NCBI RefSeq assembly: GCF_011397635.1
Contig: NC_064754.1
Coordinates: 37,515,543 to 37,579,542 of the forward strand
Reading direction: 5' to 3'
DNA: 64,000 nt
Source of the DNA: Epinephelus fuscoguttatus
Lineage: Eukaryota > Chordata > Actinopteri > Perciformes > Serranidae
The notes beneath the pieces were generated by a model that worked only from the letters and a program-made list of their open reading frames with translations, had not been told where the DNA came from and did not search any database. The position numbers were made by a program, and so were the translations under genes. Numbering within the stretch: position 1 is the first letter of the stretch; each line of letters opens with the position of its first letter. Shown here piece after piece: positions 62,858 through 64,000 of this stretch.

Positions 62858-64000
62858 CTATGAAAAATCTTCTGCCAGGAGCTGAATGGTCGACTTTGAG
62901 AGGCCCAGGTGTTTGCTGCTGAGGTAGTTCAGGCACCTAATGTGGGGGATACATTATTTGAATTTTGCCTGCAAATATTGCAGCTGATATCTCAAACACT
63001 CAGCAAGTCACACCAAAACAATCGACATTGACAAATAACACTACAGGTAAGAGGAAAAATATGTATTTTTGATTTTGGGATAATCTGTCCCTTTAAATCT
63101 TTATTGTGTCTGGCTCACCTGACTGGCTCCTCATTTTTTTGCTGCTCTTTCTGAAAGCGACAGATGTAGCGGAGGATTGGCATGTAGTCGACACTAACAG
63201 CTCGTCTGTTCCCCAGAAGCCTGAAAGATTCACTGTTGAGCACCGTCCTGCTCAGTTCATACCTCCTCTGGGATGTACTGGAGGGAAAGCCATGAGAACG
63301 AGGTGGTAAAAAACGGACATTTGTCCCATGCCAGAATAGACAGTAAACTATCTGAATATTCAGAAGCTGTGATGGAAGTAGACTTACCTTACTGGACACA
63401 AAGGTTGAAAACTAAAGCTGAGACTCTGTCTTCTGGAAGAGGAGGGTGGTGTCAGTCTCTCCGCCAGCTTTTCCCATCTTGCATCTCCAAGTTCCTGTCT
63501 ATATTTCTGGGCTTCTGTCCACGCCTCGGACACTCGCTGACAGCACCTGTGACACCCCAAGCCCTCAACTGCAGCCTGGATATCCAACAGCTTCTCCTGG
63601 TTCCAAATCCTGTCCACCTCCTCGTCCTCGCTGATCTCATCCAACAAACCATCCTTCATCTCAGCTCCTGTCCAGACAAACGCCTCAGGTCGGCACGAGC
63701 CTGAAACAAGCGGCGCTGCAGCTGTTGGTATTGTGGAATCAAGGTACGACATGAGGTCAAAGAAGTCTGTCAAGGCATCCAAACAGTCTGTTGCCACTTT
63801 GGCTGCATTTTGTTCACTCTTGTCTCTTGAACAAGAGGAACTATCTGATGATAATGATGTTCTTTGAGGGGTTTTTGTCAAACCACAAGATGGTGTGGTG
63901 TGAGACACTGCTGGGATATATTTTTTCCTTCTGCTAAGTCTGGAGATATTTCTCACAGATTTGCTGTTGGTGGCTGACACCTTTGGACTGACACATCCTT
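62858..64000 (-). CDS. atad5: ATPase family AAA domain-containing protein 5, C-terminal exons (partial)
   Basis: Three minus-strand exons are seen: 64000-63388 (continues past the window edge), 63277-63119 and the last, 62936-62858, ending LLAEDFS and TAG. Joined phases are consistent and yield about 282 C-terminal residues. Features shared with vertebrate ATAD5 include WTGAEMKDGLLDEISEDEE, LDIQAAVEGLG, VDYMPILRYICRFQKEQ and the tail ending LLAEDFS (human ends TLAADFP). ATAD5 is the large subunit of an RFC-like complex that unloads PCNA from DNA after replication and repair. The AAA ATPase core and PIP-like N-terminal motifs lie outside the window. The TEFM-ATAD5 adjacency with convergent orientation is also seen in human. 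Confidence 0.9.
62976..63096. repeat. Family A repeat fragment, copy 5
   Basis: Right-arm end only: 'gctgatatctcaaacactca' and 'tcacaccaaaacaatcgaca', then 'gataatctgtccctttaa'. It fills most of the 182-bp last intron of atad5. Confidence 0.65.

Overview
The window is vertebrate nuclear DNA from a ray-finned fish, most likely a spiny-rayed (percomorph) teleost. The evidence is split genes with GT-AG introns, a protein set closest to vertebrate families, frequent CA/TG microsatellites, a Tc1-like transposon, a tRNA-derived SINE and several TTAA-ended hairpin repeats of a kind common in percomorph genomes. There is no bacterial or viral gene content and no CRISPR array. Most long open frames are chance frames inside introns, repeats or CpG-rich DNA.

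Five protein-coding genes can be supported, all by exon-by-exon reading with matched splice phases. From left to right: rhbdl3 (minus strand; only the first coding exon and a 24-nt second exon are recognised, 23751-24557); rhot1, encoding the mitochondrial Rho GTPase Miro1 (minus, 19 constitutive coding exons, 35946-49010, plus a conserved cassette exon at 36784-36906); adap2/centaurin-alpha-2 (minus, 11 exons, 51080-56245); tefm, the mitochondrial transcription elongation factor (plus, 5 exons, 59318-62021); and the 3' end of atad5 (minus, 62858 to the right edge). The relative order and orientation match human 17q11.2 (ATAD5-TEFM-ADAP2-...-RHOT1-RHBDL3), but the interval that in mammals holds RNF135, NF1, RAB11FIP4, UTP6, SUZ12 and others is reduced here to about 2 kb.

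Region by region: 1-23750 has no recognisable exon and is presumably rhbdl3 intron or downstream DNA full of dispersed repeats and microsatellites. 24400-25600 is a CpG-rich promoter area for rhbdl3. 25600-35900 is intergenic and carries a 1.64-kb Tc1/mariner copy (29793-31433) with sharp inverted repeats but a broken transposase. 35946-56245 holds rhot1 and adap2, whose introns contain several hairpin repeats, some nested. 56246-59317 separates the divergently oriented adap2 and tefm and holds a LINE 3' fragment. tefm and atad5 converge tail to tail.

The genes are not an operon. Two (rhot1, tefm) act in mitochondria (trafficking; mtDNA transcription), adap2 is a phosphoinositide-dependent Arf6 GAP, atad5 unloads PCNA at the replication fork, and rhbdl3 is an EF-hand rhomboid-family membrane protein. 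I found no convincing undescribed system. The observations most worth checking are an apparent one-base frameshift in rhot1 exon 13, the conserved cysteine-rich Miro1 cassette exon with an atypical donor, the compacted adap2-rhot1 interval, and a family of TTAA-bounded long-hairpin repeats with copies in or next to every gene except tefm.
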